DNA from: Dimorphilus gyrociliatus
Lineage: Eukaryota > Annelida > Polychaeta > Dinophilidae
NCBI GenBank assembly: GCA_904063045.1
Contig: CAJFCJ010000004.1
Location: forward strand, 799,713 to 863,712
Reading direction: 5' to 3'
Length of the DNA: 64,000 bases
Shown: piece after piece, positions 27,557-40,089 of the stretch
Layout of the letters: every line of letters begins with the position of its first letter
How positions within the stretch are numbered: the first letter of the stretch is position 1
Made by a program: the position numbers and the translations under genes
The notes under the pieces: model-generated
What the model saw: the letters and a program-made list of their open reading frames with translations, nothing else
The model's database searches: none
Told to the model about the DNA's origin: nothing

Positions 27557-29825
27557 ATGTCGGTTTCAGAAGTAAATGATGAAATCGACTCCCAGAAAAT
27601 CATGGACAAGGTGGAGAAAAAGTTTTCAATTTATTATCCCTCCCTTCCCTTTTTTTCAAAGAATATTTCTAGTAATTCCTAACTACACAGATTTTAGATA
27701 TTGTTAAAGATTTGACGGGAGATGACGGAGACATAACTAGAAAAATTGTAGCCCCATTCCAAAAGATAAACAATAAGTTTTTAAACTCCAAAGGATTTTA
27801 CGATTTCCTATTATCAATGATGGAAAGACTTGGAAATCAGCCAACAGATAAATATCAAATAATTAATGAGCTTATAGATGAGCTTAAAGCTTATTCAGGA
27901 ACAAAAAAGAGAAAAAGCGATACACCAATTGTGACAGACGAGAAAAAAAAGAAAAAAAGTGAAACTATGTCGGAAGATGTGCGAACTAAAAGACTGCAAA
28001 AACTTGAAAAACTATTACAATCTTTACATAAACGGTGAGTTCGATAAACATTAAAGTTTAGTTGGGTGTCCGTTTAAATGAAATAGATAGTTCGCAAACT
28101 TCTATGTGACCTGATATTAATATAGTGTGTTAATATATATAATGTATATACATATTCAATAACACACTATATTATATATTTTAATTAACAATCAATTACA
28201 AGTCAAATCAATTTAAACGCAACAATGATTTTTTCATTTTCTAACTATGGTTTCTCCTTTGTCAGTTGTTGCTATTTTTAATTAATTGTATATATTCCAA
28301 AAATTTATCTATTCTGACCTTTCCTTATCACTTGTTCGCTGCTTTTTTTTTAACCTTATGTTTTTCCATTTCTATCGTCCCTTCTTTCATTTTTTTTCTA
28401 TCCCTCTCCATCTTTCATTCTCACCTGTTTTCCTTCTTACAGGATAAAGGAAGAAGATGAACGAGAAATTTCTCTAGACGAAATGGAAAGTGAAAACGCT
28501 CACACGTATGTCCATAGGTTAAAACGCAAGCTCGTGGCTGTTTATGCTAAAATTTGCGAATTAGAAGAGCGCGATTTAACCCTTGGGCGGAAAATGGAAA
28601 AGAAAGTTAATTTTTCCGCCACGCAATATACTGAGCTCAACAAAAAAGTATCAAAGTTAATTAATCAGGGAAGACATTTTCCAGATTTTTGTGATGTTCT
28701 TACTTTGATTCAAAGGTGTAATGTCAAATATAATTATAATCTCAGGTAAAAATTTGTCATTAATGTTCATGACGGTTAATGATATAAGATCGTTTTCAGT
28801 AATAAACGTATTGAAGGTTTAGCAAGGGAAATTTTCACTGAAGTGGGAAATGCTTTGCAAAAACGAAGACAAGATGATGATCGCCAGAATTTCGGTTGCC
28901 ACTTGACCGACAGCATAAGGTTTCTAGATTTTTTGTTTTTTATATATATGATGTTATATCATAAACAGCAGAATTTGCTTTTTACTTAATTTATAAGAGA
29001 CGAAACGGATCCTGCAGAAATGAATTACGGGCTACGAAAAAAACTTGATGAAAATAGAAAAATTAATATTAAAAATATTGATGATGTTAGTATTCTCATT
29101 ATATAACAAATGCATTTAAATGAAAATTGCTAGACAGATAATGAATAAATATACAAGATTACAAGAAGAAAAGCAAGATGATCAAGAAGAATCGTCGACT
29201 GAAGAAGACGGAAGTGATTCTGAAAGTTGCGATGATGAGACTATTCTTGACGGTTCTTCTTTTTCAATTTCCTTTATATTATCAAATATATTGAATTGAT
29301 ACTTAATTACAGTTTCTCAAGAGCTACTCGAAGATTTTCCCTCATCAACAGAGGGTTCGGTCCCTCTGTTTGAAATATCAGAGGAAAGTGGTTAGTTCAT
29401 TAGTTAGTCATCACCATTGAATTACTCCCAGGTGTTTATTAGTAGATGATACTGAAGATGAAATTGTAATTTCACGTATTGGAGCATGTGAAGATAGTTT
29501 AAATAATTTAAAAGAAAAGGACGAAACATCGCCAAAAAGAACGGAACCACTACGCTCTACAGCTCGCAAATCAACAGCTGTTAGAAAACGAGCAGTAGTA
29601 AAAGCACCATCACCGCTGCCTTCCTCATCGCCAAAAAATGTCAATAGTTTAGAAGCTGACGAAGATGACGATATTCTTATTCTTCATGTAAAAGCTAGTA
29701 GTGAAGTGAATAATTATCAAATTCCACCTGAAGTAGCAAAGCAAATACTGCAACCAGTTAAGAGAGAAACACAAAAACAAACTGACTCATCAAACGTGCT
29801 AATAGTTATAAGTGACTCTGACTAA
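27557..29825 (+). CDS. DAXX: DAXX: H3.3 chaperone and SUMO-dependent corepressor
   Basis: Eight phase-consistent exons: 27557-27610, 27691-28034, 28443-28745, 28800-28919, 28998-29085, 29138-29252, 29313-29390, 29443-29825 (TAA); 494 residues against about 740 in human. With ATRX, DAXX deposits histone H3.3 in heterochromatin; it also binds SUMOylated partners. A four-helix bundle lies at about residues 19-90 (ILDIVKDLTGDDGD to IINELIDELKAYS), then a basic KKRK stretch. The histone-binding helical domain spans about 130-310, with HTYVHRLKRKLVAVYAKIC, FPDFCDVLTLIQRCN and the near-invariant NFGCHLTDSIRDETDP. Next comes IMNKYTRLQEE, an acidic Ser/Glu/Asp tract, a basic region, and the C-terminal SUMO-interacting motif VLIVISDSD (human ends IIVLSDSD). 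The start ATG follows AGAA and gives a short acidic N terminus. It lacks the long acidic and Ser-rich middle of vertebrates. Poly(A) signal at 29939. Confidence 0.95.
28119..28173. repeat. Inverted repeat, 14-bp perfect arms
   Basis: Arms 28119-28132 and 28160-28173 are perfect reverse complements (AATATAGTGTGTTA and its complement) with a 27-base AT loop, inside DAXX intron 2. It could be a cruciform or a tiny non-autonomous element remnant. Confidence 0.75.
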
Positions 29826-29938
29826 AAGAACTCTTGAATTATCTTATTTCACGTTTTCCATAAAGTCTGTATAACAAAGCTTCAAAACACTTGATTTATC
29901 TTTTGAACAGATTTTTCATTTGAATAATACTTTTGAAA

Positions 29939-29944
29939 AATAAA
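29939..29944 (+). terminator. Poly(A) signal AATAAA of DAXX
   Basis: AATAAA 114 bases after the DAXX stop, followed by a T-rich stretch. Confidence 0.6.
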
Positions 29945-30344
29945 TTGTTCTTTTTACTCTGAAATCAAATATTCACTCTAGATGGCTGTCAGATCGTTTT
30001 AATAGTGCCCCCTTTCGTTTAAATCTTAAACGAGGCTAATGTGAGTTTGCAAATCGCTGCACGTTCCAGCCTTAACTGTAAGTTTTTTTTTGTAAAATAA
30101 TTTAGCTTTTAGTAAAATACTGTTGATTTATTTTTGTTGAATTTACTTATTTTCTCAAACAAATTGAACTAACAATTGATTTTTTCATTTAAATATTTTT
30201 CTATATTATTATACAAGCTTATGGTCACATCGAGTGATATTTATTGAGAAAAATAAGCATATTTGTCAAAGATATCTTGGTAGCCAATAGCGTTTTGCTT
30301 TAATTTTTCTCTTTTCTTTTTTTCCTACGTACCGTACTTCTCTT

Positions 30345-30378
30345 CCTTCTCTCTCTCTCTCTCTCTCTCTAAGTCTGC

Positions 30379-30410
<32 letters not shown>

Positions 30411-30420
30411 GTTTCTCTCT
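30345..30420. repeat. (CT)n microsatellite
   Basis: Interrupted CT tract; just downstream, ACAGTATATACAGTATA passes into (AT)n (about 30425-30455). Confidence 0.9.
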
Positions 30421-31098
30421 TCTATACAGTATATACAGTATATATATATATATCTCGCTCTCTTTCTCCTCTCTCGTTCCTACTTGTACGTTAGTAAACA
30501 AGCGAGGAATAATTTCAACATTCTAAACCATTTGACATTATACACGAGGCACGTAACCTTTTCTGTTGTTGTATAAAAAAAATAGGAATCTGTAATAATG
30601 AATTTAATATAGAATAATTTTAAATATTTAACATATAAATTAGCTAATCAAAATGAACCTTGGTGTGAAAGATTTGTACTAAAGAATTTTCTGGGTCTTT
30701 AATTATTCCAATTAAAAAAAAGGTATGCATTATTTAAATAGTCTACTACTAGATAAAAATTCATGCTTTTTAGCTTCTTTAACATGTTATTTAGGTATTA
30801 ACTTACATCAGGTTACATTCTTTTGTATTTTTTATATCATTAAATAGAGTATTCTTTCAAATTTTTTAGTTTCGGTAATCGAAAAATAATAGCACTTAAG
30901 AGAGATTTATGTATTGAATTATTAGCACTTTCTAAAATTTCTTAAACTCTTTGTTACTATGATGTAATTGAAACGACACAATTGTATGATAAAAAAAAAT
31001 GAGAAAACTGAACAAAATGGTAAAAAAAAACCATGGCTATAGAGCGTCTAAGCCGATTCAGGGACCTTGTTGTAATAAACTTTGCAACTTGTTTCCTT

Positions 31099-31163
31099 TC
31101 TTTCTCTCTCTCTCTCTCTCCACTCCCTCCCCTCCTCCCTCCCTCTCTCTCTCTCTCTCGCTC
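31099..31163. repeat. (CT)n / CCCTCC polypyrimidine tract
   Basis: CT repeats with a central CCTCCCTC segment. Repeat translation explains the Ser/Leu/Pro frames on both strands. Confidence 0.9.
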
Positions 31164-32873
31164 TATCATCCTTTCTCTACGTTTTTTTCTCTCTTGTAAA
31201 GAAATATGTTTGTATATACATATAATGTATATATTTATAATAGCAATAGGTAAAGTATCAAAAATCCATTCAATATATAGTTAAATTGTTTATGTAAGAG
31301 CTCTTTTTTCAAAGGCAAGATATTTTCCAGATTTTTTTCCGGAATATCTATAATGTGGCAGAAATCTGGTATGCTTAACATTTGACGCATCCCCTTCAAA
31401 TGTGTTGATTGTATACGAGATTTCATAAATAAACATATTGAAATTGAGTACTTTTAAATAAATTATATTTTAATAAACACAAATTGTCTAAACTTATGCC
31501 ATAATAGAGTGTCAAATTAATATGTATATACTATATTATTCAGTAAAAGAATACTCGTATCATAGATAGAAATAAAAAGACTTTGATTAATTCTCATATA
31601 CGTATGTTGTCTTGAAAATGGATTATGTTTATAAAAGAAATATATCCCAAATGCAAGCTAATTTTTCCTTATTTTTCCACCTTCTTATACAAAACAAAGG
31701 TTAAACAAAAGTCGAAAAGTAATTGATGAAGAACAGAATGCTTTTGTTGTAATTTTCTTTCTACTTTTCCCTTTTTTTATGATTTATCGTAAAATGCAAA
31801 GATTTATTTAGTTGAATTTCGTATTATTGTGTAGACTTCTTCTTAAGACATTTAAAATAGTGTTTTTTAACATATATAGTATATTTTATAGTGTTATACT
31901 AATATATAGTATTTACCAGTATCTATAAATAGATTTATTTATATATGTTATATTTCGTATATATTTATGTTTTATTTAAAAAAAAATTAGACCAATTCGT
32001 AACGAATACATTACACTTATTGATCTTTGTACTATACTTAAATATTTCAATACTGTCTATTGAGATTCATAGATGAAAAAAAAAAAGAACAATATAGTAA
32101 GATATCAAATTCGAAAATAAATGGAATATACGAAAAAGAGAATTTCCCACGCCTTAAAAACGATAAAAAAGTAATTATTTTACTGTTTATTATTGTAATA
32201 TTCTTATTTTATATACATTAATATATATATATATATGTGTGTAAGTCGTTATCTATTGTAGTAATTCAAATTTGAATATATTTCATAATTATAATTTATT
32301 ACATAATGCTTATCCAGTCGTTGTTTTCATAATATTTTTTTTTATATATAAGATAATATATTAATTATAACTGTCTTTATATAAAAGGATTTTCTTACAA
32401 ACTATCAGACTCTTTCTCTCTCTCTCTCTCTCTCTCTCACTTTCTTTTTACTTTCCTTCTTTTCTTCTTTCTTTCCTTTTTCAACATTCATTCATCAGTG
32501 TACAAACAGTACTGTATACATATTTCATATATAAGTGATTTCTATGTTAACTTTCTACTCTTTTATGAATAAGAAAAGTTTTCTTCTAAGTGGCTATTCA
32601 ATATGTTAATTATTTCATTTCTACTTTTTTCTCCCTTTAAAAAGCCTAGTTGATAAAAAGCGCGGAAAGATCAAAGTACAATTTTTCAGATAATACTATC
32701 TCGTAGCTAGGTGTCGTCATGCGTAGAGATATATAGGCTAAATTGGTTAATGACTAACATTTTTGTGTTGATTCTGTTGATGCACTTTTTTCAAATATTT
32801 TCATAACAAATTTCTCATTTGGAAATCAATTGTTTCAGAAACATTTCGGATATAAACACTAAATATACTCAAC

Positions 32874-32885
32874 ATGCGGCCCTAG
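32874..32885 (+). promoter_or_regulatory. Upstream mini-ORF before PDE8
   Basis: ATG CGG CCC TAG lies 8 bases upstream of the PDE8 start codon, within sequence that follows a plausible acceptor at 32838. If the 5' UTR is as inferred, ribosomes meet this four-codon uORF first, which could dampen PDE8 translation. Confidence 0.4.
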
Positions 32886-32892
32886 CCAAATT

Positions 32893-34774
32893 ATGGGCTG
32901 CGCATCGAGCGTTCACTTATCCCAATCGTCGTTAGAATATCAGAATCCGTCTAAAGTAAGTGTACATACTCTTTATAATTGGCCGTCACCTAGACGGCGT
33001 TACTATGGAAACTATATATGGGACAATAAAAAAACTGAAGGTCGAAAGGTCTATTTTCAACAATTTCTGCCTTTGTTGCTCAAAGACAACCGAAACACCA
33101 TTTGATCGGAGGAAAGTGGATGGGAGATTGTCAGATGATGACACAACCCAAAAATTAGCTGTGAGAGAAAGAATAAGGCGTTCAATTAGTTTTAGAGAAG
33201 GAGGCCTTTTTGAGTTGTTTTTCTATGTTCTATTAATAATTATAATAAATAGTAAAGAAGCAAACTTGACTCCAAGACGGCACATTAAATCACATGCATA
33301 GCAAGTGGTTAACAAGCTGTTGAAGAGGCTGAACGTAGTAAAATAGCTCAGTGGGTTTCCATATCTTTATATATACATACATATATTCAGTATATGGATA
33401 TACTGAATATATTTTCCCATTTATTCACTTGCTTTCAACGCAGTATGCGTATATAGTGTATAGTATATATATATATATTTATCTTTTTGCATGTATTAGA
33501 CTTTGAAGTATCATATATTATACTAGAGCATCAGTCATTGTAAAAAGCTATCTTTATGCATTAATTGGATCTCTTTCCCCATGTATTTTTTTTTAATTTT
33601 TTTTCTGATAGGCTTTTTAAAGATTAAGAAAATTTCCATCCTTATCATGGTATATACAATGTTGTCCTTAGATTTTGGGAATATTATGTATAATATATAT
33701 AAATATCCATACAGCATATATATATATATATATATACTGTATATATATTTTACATTTTATTTAAATAACATCAATATGCTTATTACCTACTCACTATTTT
33801 TTCGCGCCTTTTATGATAATTTTGCTTTAACAATTATTTCATATTGTGTAATTAGCTTTTTTATTATTATTTTTTTTCCAAGTTATTTCCTTAAAGCATT
33901 TTTTTTTTAAAAAAAAATAGTAAAAGATTAATAATATACATAAAAATAAAACATTATTAAGAAAAAGTAAAAAAAAAATCAGGAAAAAAAATTTAATTAA
34001 CGAATTGCATTTGGAATAATTGAGCATAATGTCAAGGGGCGCTAGATGAAACATTAGAAGACTAACATATTACTAATTAGTATAATACTAAATTTTTTTT
34101 AAAATCCTTTTATATCTAATCTAGGGAACGCTTGACGATCATATGGAAGACGGAAAATTGGGAGCATTTGTTGGGAAACGATCTGCCACAGCGTTACTCG
34201 TATTTCATAAAACGGATGCTGTACAGAACGCTTGGGAGACGACCTGCAGGTAGAATTTTCGTTTATAATAAGTTGAAGAAAACATATAGTTAGCTGTATT
34301 AAATAGTTTTAGTATTTCTTTTGTGGTTAAAAGTCCCTTTTAATGCCACTTTTAATCACTAGAGAGTAAACGGAAACTGTATGAGAGATATAGCATCGAT
34401 TTCATTTGGTATATAAGCATAAATTTTGCCTTCTATTCCCAATCATTTTCATTCTATAGCAATGATATAACAATATTTATAAATGTATTCACGCTATAGA
34501 ATTTTCCTTTAATTTATTAACGTTGTAAATGCTGCTGAACTAAAAGACGGAGGGATATCAGCTCTGTAATATATATTTATATTATAATCTATATATATGT
34601 ATATATATATATATACATTCACATATATTTATTTGTGTGTGTATTTATATATGTTTATTTATTTTGATCTTGTATTTTTCATATGATTTTTATAAAGAAA
34701 GAGGTAACTAATATACAAATAATCCTTTGACAATGGAGTAGATCACGTTCTCGTCTTTTATTCGTCCATAAACA

Positions 34775-34840
<66 letters not shown>

Positions 34841-36342
34841 TGTTTACTTCAACGTCTTATATTGTTCTTCAAATCTATTCACGTGAATAATCTGAAAACT
34901 GCTATCTGTTTTTTTTACCTAAGACATTTTAAAAGAAAAGTTTTCCTTAAAAGACGTCTCTCCATGCGTGTATGTAATCTAGAAGAATTCTCCCGTATAT
35001 ACTGATATACATTTTATAAGATGCGAATATTCAATTAGGATATGAGGAAGGGTTTCGCAGTTAATTAATTCATTTTATAATGGAGCGAAAATATCACGAA
35101 CATTCAATTTGATTACCTTAATAAATTTTGGAAACAGCGCAAATAAAGTGTGAAAACATCTGGTTGATGTTCTTTTTTTTCTTTAAAAAAAAAGAGGGGA
35201 AAGTTTCACTCGTTAAAATAAAATATTTAAGATAGTGCTGTTGTTTTTTTTTCTTTTTTTTTTAATGATATTAAATGTATACTGTATCTATTTTCTAACC
35301 AACACTTTAGCTAGTTACATAGTTCTTATTATAAAGATTTTGATAAATGTCAAGGTTAAGCGACTTATTTGCGCATGCCGCACTCAACTCGATATGAAAA
35401 GCATTAATTATTGTAGAAAGAATATTTTATTTAATCTGTATCTGTGTGTGTGTGTGTGTGTGTGCGTATATGTGTGTGCCTCTCTATCTATCTATCTATC
35501 TCTTTCTCTCTCTCTCTCTCTCTCTCTTACCTTATTCACATTTCTATCTTGGGAACACGATCGAATACCTTGAATAATTCTAGCTATTTCAGATATTTAT
35601 GTTCAAGTGTGCTACACCCATCTCGCACGTTAGGAAATAATCTGATACGTTAGAACATTTAGATATTTTTTACTACTTAAACCATTAAAATCATCAACTC
35701 GAGTTAATCTTATAATAGTTTATGCAATAGTAGAGATAATATAGAGTTTACTGTCCAAATGCGTTAAATTTCATTATTTATTTATTACATTTCCAAGTCA
35801 ATTTTTTCCTGTTACATATAAATATAAGTATTTCCCATTTATAGGTTATATTTTTGTAGAATGAACTGTACAATATGAATTCCAGTCAATCTGCAGTAGG
35901 AAACAAAACAGCTGTACGCTATGAATAAAACTGTACCAGATAATATTTTCCTCATAAAAGCTGAATCACACTGATAATATTGGTTGGTAAAAGATTCAGA
36001 CTGAAAGAGGTGTTTAATAGATACAAATCTTATCTGAATAACTTTCTATTAGTTGAAAGTATATCATTTTTTTTCTCTTTGAAATAAGTAGAAAGAACAA
36101 AAGTGTTGCTATTTTAAAAAGCATCTGTTGTTTTTTTCTTTTTTTTTATATTGAAAACAATTAAAATAATTTTTAAAATTTAGAAAATATAGCAAAAATA
36201 TAGAAAATATAGAAATAACAATTAAACAGCCATAACCGAATTTTTTATTATCATTTTTCTTTGTTGTATTTCATTATTATTATTATTATTCAGATTTTTA
36301 TTCTTTTGTTTTCCTACTTTTATTCCTTTTAAAAGAAGTAAA

Positions 36343-36377
<35 letters not shown>

Positions 36378-39300
36378 ATTTTATTATTATTATTATTAAC
36401 TCTTATCATTTTGATATTTTTTTTTCTGTTGTTTTGTCTTTGTTGTATGTAGATTATCTAGCGAAAAAAATACGATATGTATTAATATTAAAAACCTCTT
36501 TTCTTGTCATATAATTATATCTTTTCGCTATATTGTACTCTAAATATTGTATAATGTGTAATTAATATCAGGTTGAAATAGGGAATTTTTACCATTTTAA
36601 TTCTCTTCTAAGTTAGATCTTCAAAGAAATAAGCCCTTTAATGTAATAAAAATCACGCCAAGAGCCTTATATGGTGGTAAATATGGTAAAAAAAAGAAAA
36701 AAAAAGTCGTTAACCATTAATACACTAATCATCTGAATATTTTTTATATAATCGATAGCAGATAAAATGTTCTGTTAATTTAATTACTCAATACTTTGCT
36801 AAAGTTTTACTTTTGAACGGTAAATTAGTAATTGATCTTGAAAGATTATCGGTACAAGTAAATATATTAATTGCCATTAATATTTATATTTTTTTATAAC
36901 GCCTTTTAATATATTAGAAATTCAATGAATTTTGATAAGAAGAGTAAAAAAATCAATTAATGAGAAACTTGAGAATACTTTACTTTGCTTTATCATTATT
37001 TCTAATCTATTTATTTTGTTTTACCATTCTCGAAGTTTCATGATTTCTTTTTCTAATCAATAAACAATACGAACAAAATGGATGAAAAGGTATTTTTTGC
37101 TTTTTTAGTTCATTATCCTACTTTTTCTCAAATTATACTTTCTTCAACGTAAAATTACATATTACAAAAGATTAATTCAGGGATATGCATAGTAATTATT
37201 TGAAACTCCGTAATTATGCGTGTGCAGATGTTTTAAAAGTAGCTATGAAAAGGATAGTGAAAGAGAAGAGAATGAAATGAGAGTCTGAAAGAGAGAGAGA
37301 GAGAGAGAGAAGAAGGAAAAGGGAAGGATTTTTTCCTTTCTCCACCTATTTTAGAGTGAGATGATAATTATTAAAAACGACATTAATTATTTTTGTAATT
37401 AAGTTAATAATAACTAAAAAAAAATATTTAAATAAAATTTGTTAATTTATTATTAAGAAAATAGGAAAAAAAAGGAGAGATACATTTAAATTATTAAAAG
37501 AAATTTGCTTCGGCAAATAATGACATAGAAGGAGTGAAATAATTCCTGTCCTTATAGTAATTTCTTTTCCAGTTATATGCTAATACCGTTAAAATAAGCA
37601 CGTATCAACGTTGATTAGAATATAAGTAGGAGCTGAAAGTAATGCATCTCTTGGCATCTGTTTATCACATGGTCATTTTTTTCTTACCTCCACTTACAAT
37701 AGAAATATTAATTGTATTCTTTATTATATATCTTCAATTTTGAAAGAAATATTATATATACGGATACAAAATGTACTTTTAATCATATATAAACTTAATT
37801 AAGCCTATATACTAATTAAGTTCATATTGATATAAACGGTTTATTATAAAAAAGGAATGTTTTTGATATTTTTTTCTTTCAAATATTTAATAAGATAGCA
37901 AAGATAAGATTAGTGAGGTGTTTTTTCTTTATTTCATTTTTGTTAAATGTCACTCTATTAAATATACATTTTCCATTTATAGTTCTGTAGAAAAGTATAA
38001 AAAAATATATACTTTTGCTATATGTTCTTCATTTAAATGTACGCTATATTCTATTTACAATATCTATATACTTCCGGTAGATAATATTTATCTCGAACAA
38101 AGACAAAGATTTGCCATTTTCTCTCCCTCTCATCATAATCCACTTTATAGCTTGAAGGTATATAAAAAAAGGCAGAGGATGCGCATTAATTACTTAGTTG
38201 TTTGTTTTTAATTGAAATTATCCATTTTCTTCGTGATAGTTGTCTTAACTGATTATCGTTCAATCATTCTTCATGATAGAATAGATTGAAAGTTATAGAA
38301 AACAATTCATATAAGTTTAATTTATTTTAAATAGAAACTTTGGGTGGAAGTTAACATGCTGCAAAGGACACGAAGAAGCAAATAATCTCTTCTGTGAAGC
38401 AAGACATGACGTTATAATTTTGGATAGAAGGTCGCCGAGCGTTTTAGATGCCGACGCCGTGTGCAGGACTATTAGGTCGGTGACGTTGGACGAATACAGT
38501 GTAATTTGTGGCGTCGTTTCGTCGCTCGAGTAAGTATAGTCTAATTGCGGTAAAAAACCTTATTGATCTTTCCATCTAATTAGGCACACGTCTCCCGACG
38601 AGGATTTTGCGACTATGATAGCTAATGGTTATAATACGGTTAGTCGTTTTTGCCAATAAATTATTATTATTGTTATTATTATTAATAATAATTAGATGGG
38701 TAAAAATCTCTGCTAGGGATTATTACTAAACAGAATACCATCATACAAAAAATGTTGCTAAAAAAAGGGGGATGGCTGGTAACATTAATATATAATAACT
38801 ATCCTATTTCCTTTACGTTAAATTACCATACTTAAGTAGAAAATATTATATATTTTTTTTTAGTAAGTTAATCGTTAGGAGGCGCTATTGAATGCATAAA
38901 GTCTGTGCAGTTGGCTAAACAGGTAATTTGTTGCGTAACATTGAATTGCTTCAGGAAATAGGGAAATTAATTTCATTAAGGGATCCTGTACTTTATTCCA
39001 TTCTTTTTCTTCTTTTTCTCTTCTTTTACCCTTCGAATATTTATATAAAAAACGTAAATCTTATGACACGGTTTCCCTCTCCTCCTCTCTATCTCCCCTT
39101 CCTCTTTCACAATTCCATCATGCCTGCCCTTTCGTATTTTTTTATACCCACCCTCACCTAATTCCTGCTATTTTAACCTTTTTAACTACTTTCCATTATC
39201 CTCAGAGTTATAAAAGACAATGATCTAAATTCGAGTTCATCAAGCAAGAAGGACGAATTACTAGAAAATAGGCGTTAAATATCTATTTTTATCAACATTC

Positions 39301-39980
39301 TTTTTGTCAACGTAAAAAGTATTTTATTATTAAATTTATTGCCATTTACCACAACTTTTCGTCTTTTGAAGGGAAATACGGCAAAAAATTGAATATTTAT
39401 AGAAAAAATTCGATATTATCTCTTATTCTCCTTTTCTAGTGTAGTGAGTGTGATTAGGCCTTTGGGCTAGCAATCTTCCGTGCTAAGATCGAAAAAGAAA
39501 TTTTCCCTTTCCTTTCTTATATATTCAATCTCTTTCCTAACCTTATTCATTTACCTTTTTCCTTCTTTTTTTCCCCATTCTTTATTTATTTATTCTTGTA
39601 TTTCTTTATTCTTGAACGATGGAAAACAAAAGACTAATAGAAATCGATTGCGTTAGAAAGAAAAACATAAAAATATTGCGGAAAAAATATAGGATAAGTT
39701 TATTTATGGGTTAGAAAATGAGTATGGTGGAGAAGAGAGACTGAGAGAGGTAAAATAACGAAGTCTAAGGGAAATTTGGTCAAAAAAAAAGGCTTAAAGG
39801 GGGTTAATCGATTAGTTGTTGGATGCAAAAAAAAAATAAAACGCCTCAAATATTCAATATGTAAGACACGTCGAAATTTCCATATTTTCTTATATAATAT
39901 TTAATGAAAATCGTGAGTATTGTCTTTTAAAATTGTAAAGATAGAAAAGAAAACGAAGAAGAAGAAGAAGAAGAAGAAGA

Positions 39981-40015
<35 letters not shown>

Positions 40016-40052
40016 AGGAAGGTTACCTAAGCAAAAATTATATAAACAATAT

Positions 40053-40089
<37 letters not shown>

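Larger units (their letters stand above)
29945..32892. other. Intergenic DAXX-PDE8 with probable PDE8 5' UTR
   Basis: No protein gene recognised. CT and AT microsatellites occupy 30345-30455, 31099-31163 and 32410-32440. TTAACTGTAAGT near 30074-30085 is a strong donor and TTGTTTCAG (ends 32838) a good acceptor just before the PDE8 start. A non-coding 5' exon near 30.05 kb is therefore possible but unproven. A Kozak-context ATG at 31033 leads only into CT-repeat translation. Confidence 0.5.
34250..38334 (+). other. PDE8 intron 3, 4.1 kb, repeat-rich
   Basis: Contains (AT)29-type, (GT)n, (TCTA)n, (CT)n and (GA)n tracts, and an ACTTCCGG ETS-type core at 38070-38077, 265 bases before the next exon. 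No exon recognised inside; an alternative promoter at the ETS core is only a possibility. Confidence 0.6.

Noticed and set aside
31033-31284. ORF with strong Kozak context (ACCATGGC), 83 codons
   Set aside because: After about 25 ordinary residues it is CT-repeat translation; no splice, family or poly(A) support.
33581-34054. Phe/Ile/Tyr-rich ORFs on both strands
   Set aside because: AT-rich intron translation between well-supported PDE8 exons.
39430-39500. GC-richer patch resembling a tRNA-derived SINE head
   Set aside because: No cloverleaf or B-box match could be made; left as unexplained intron sequence.
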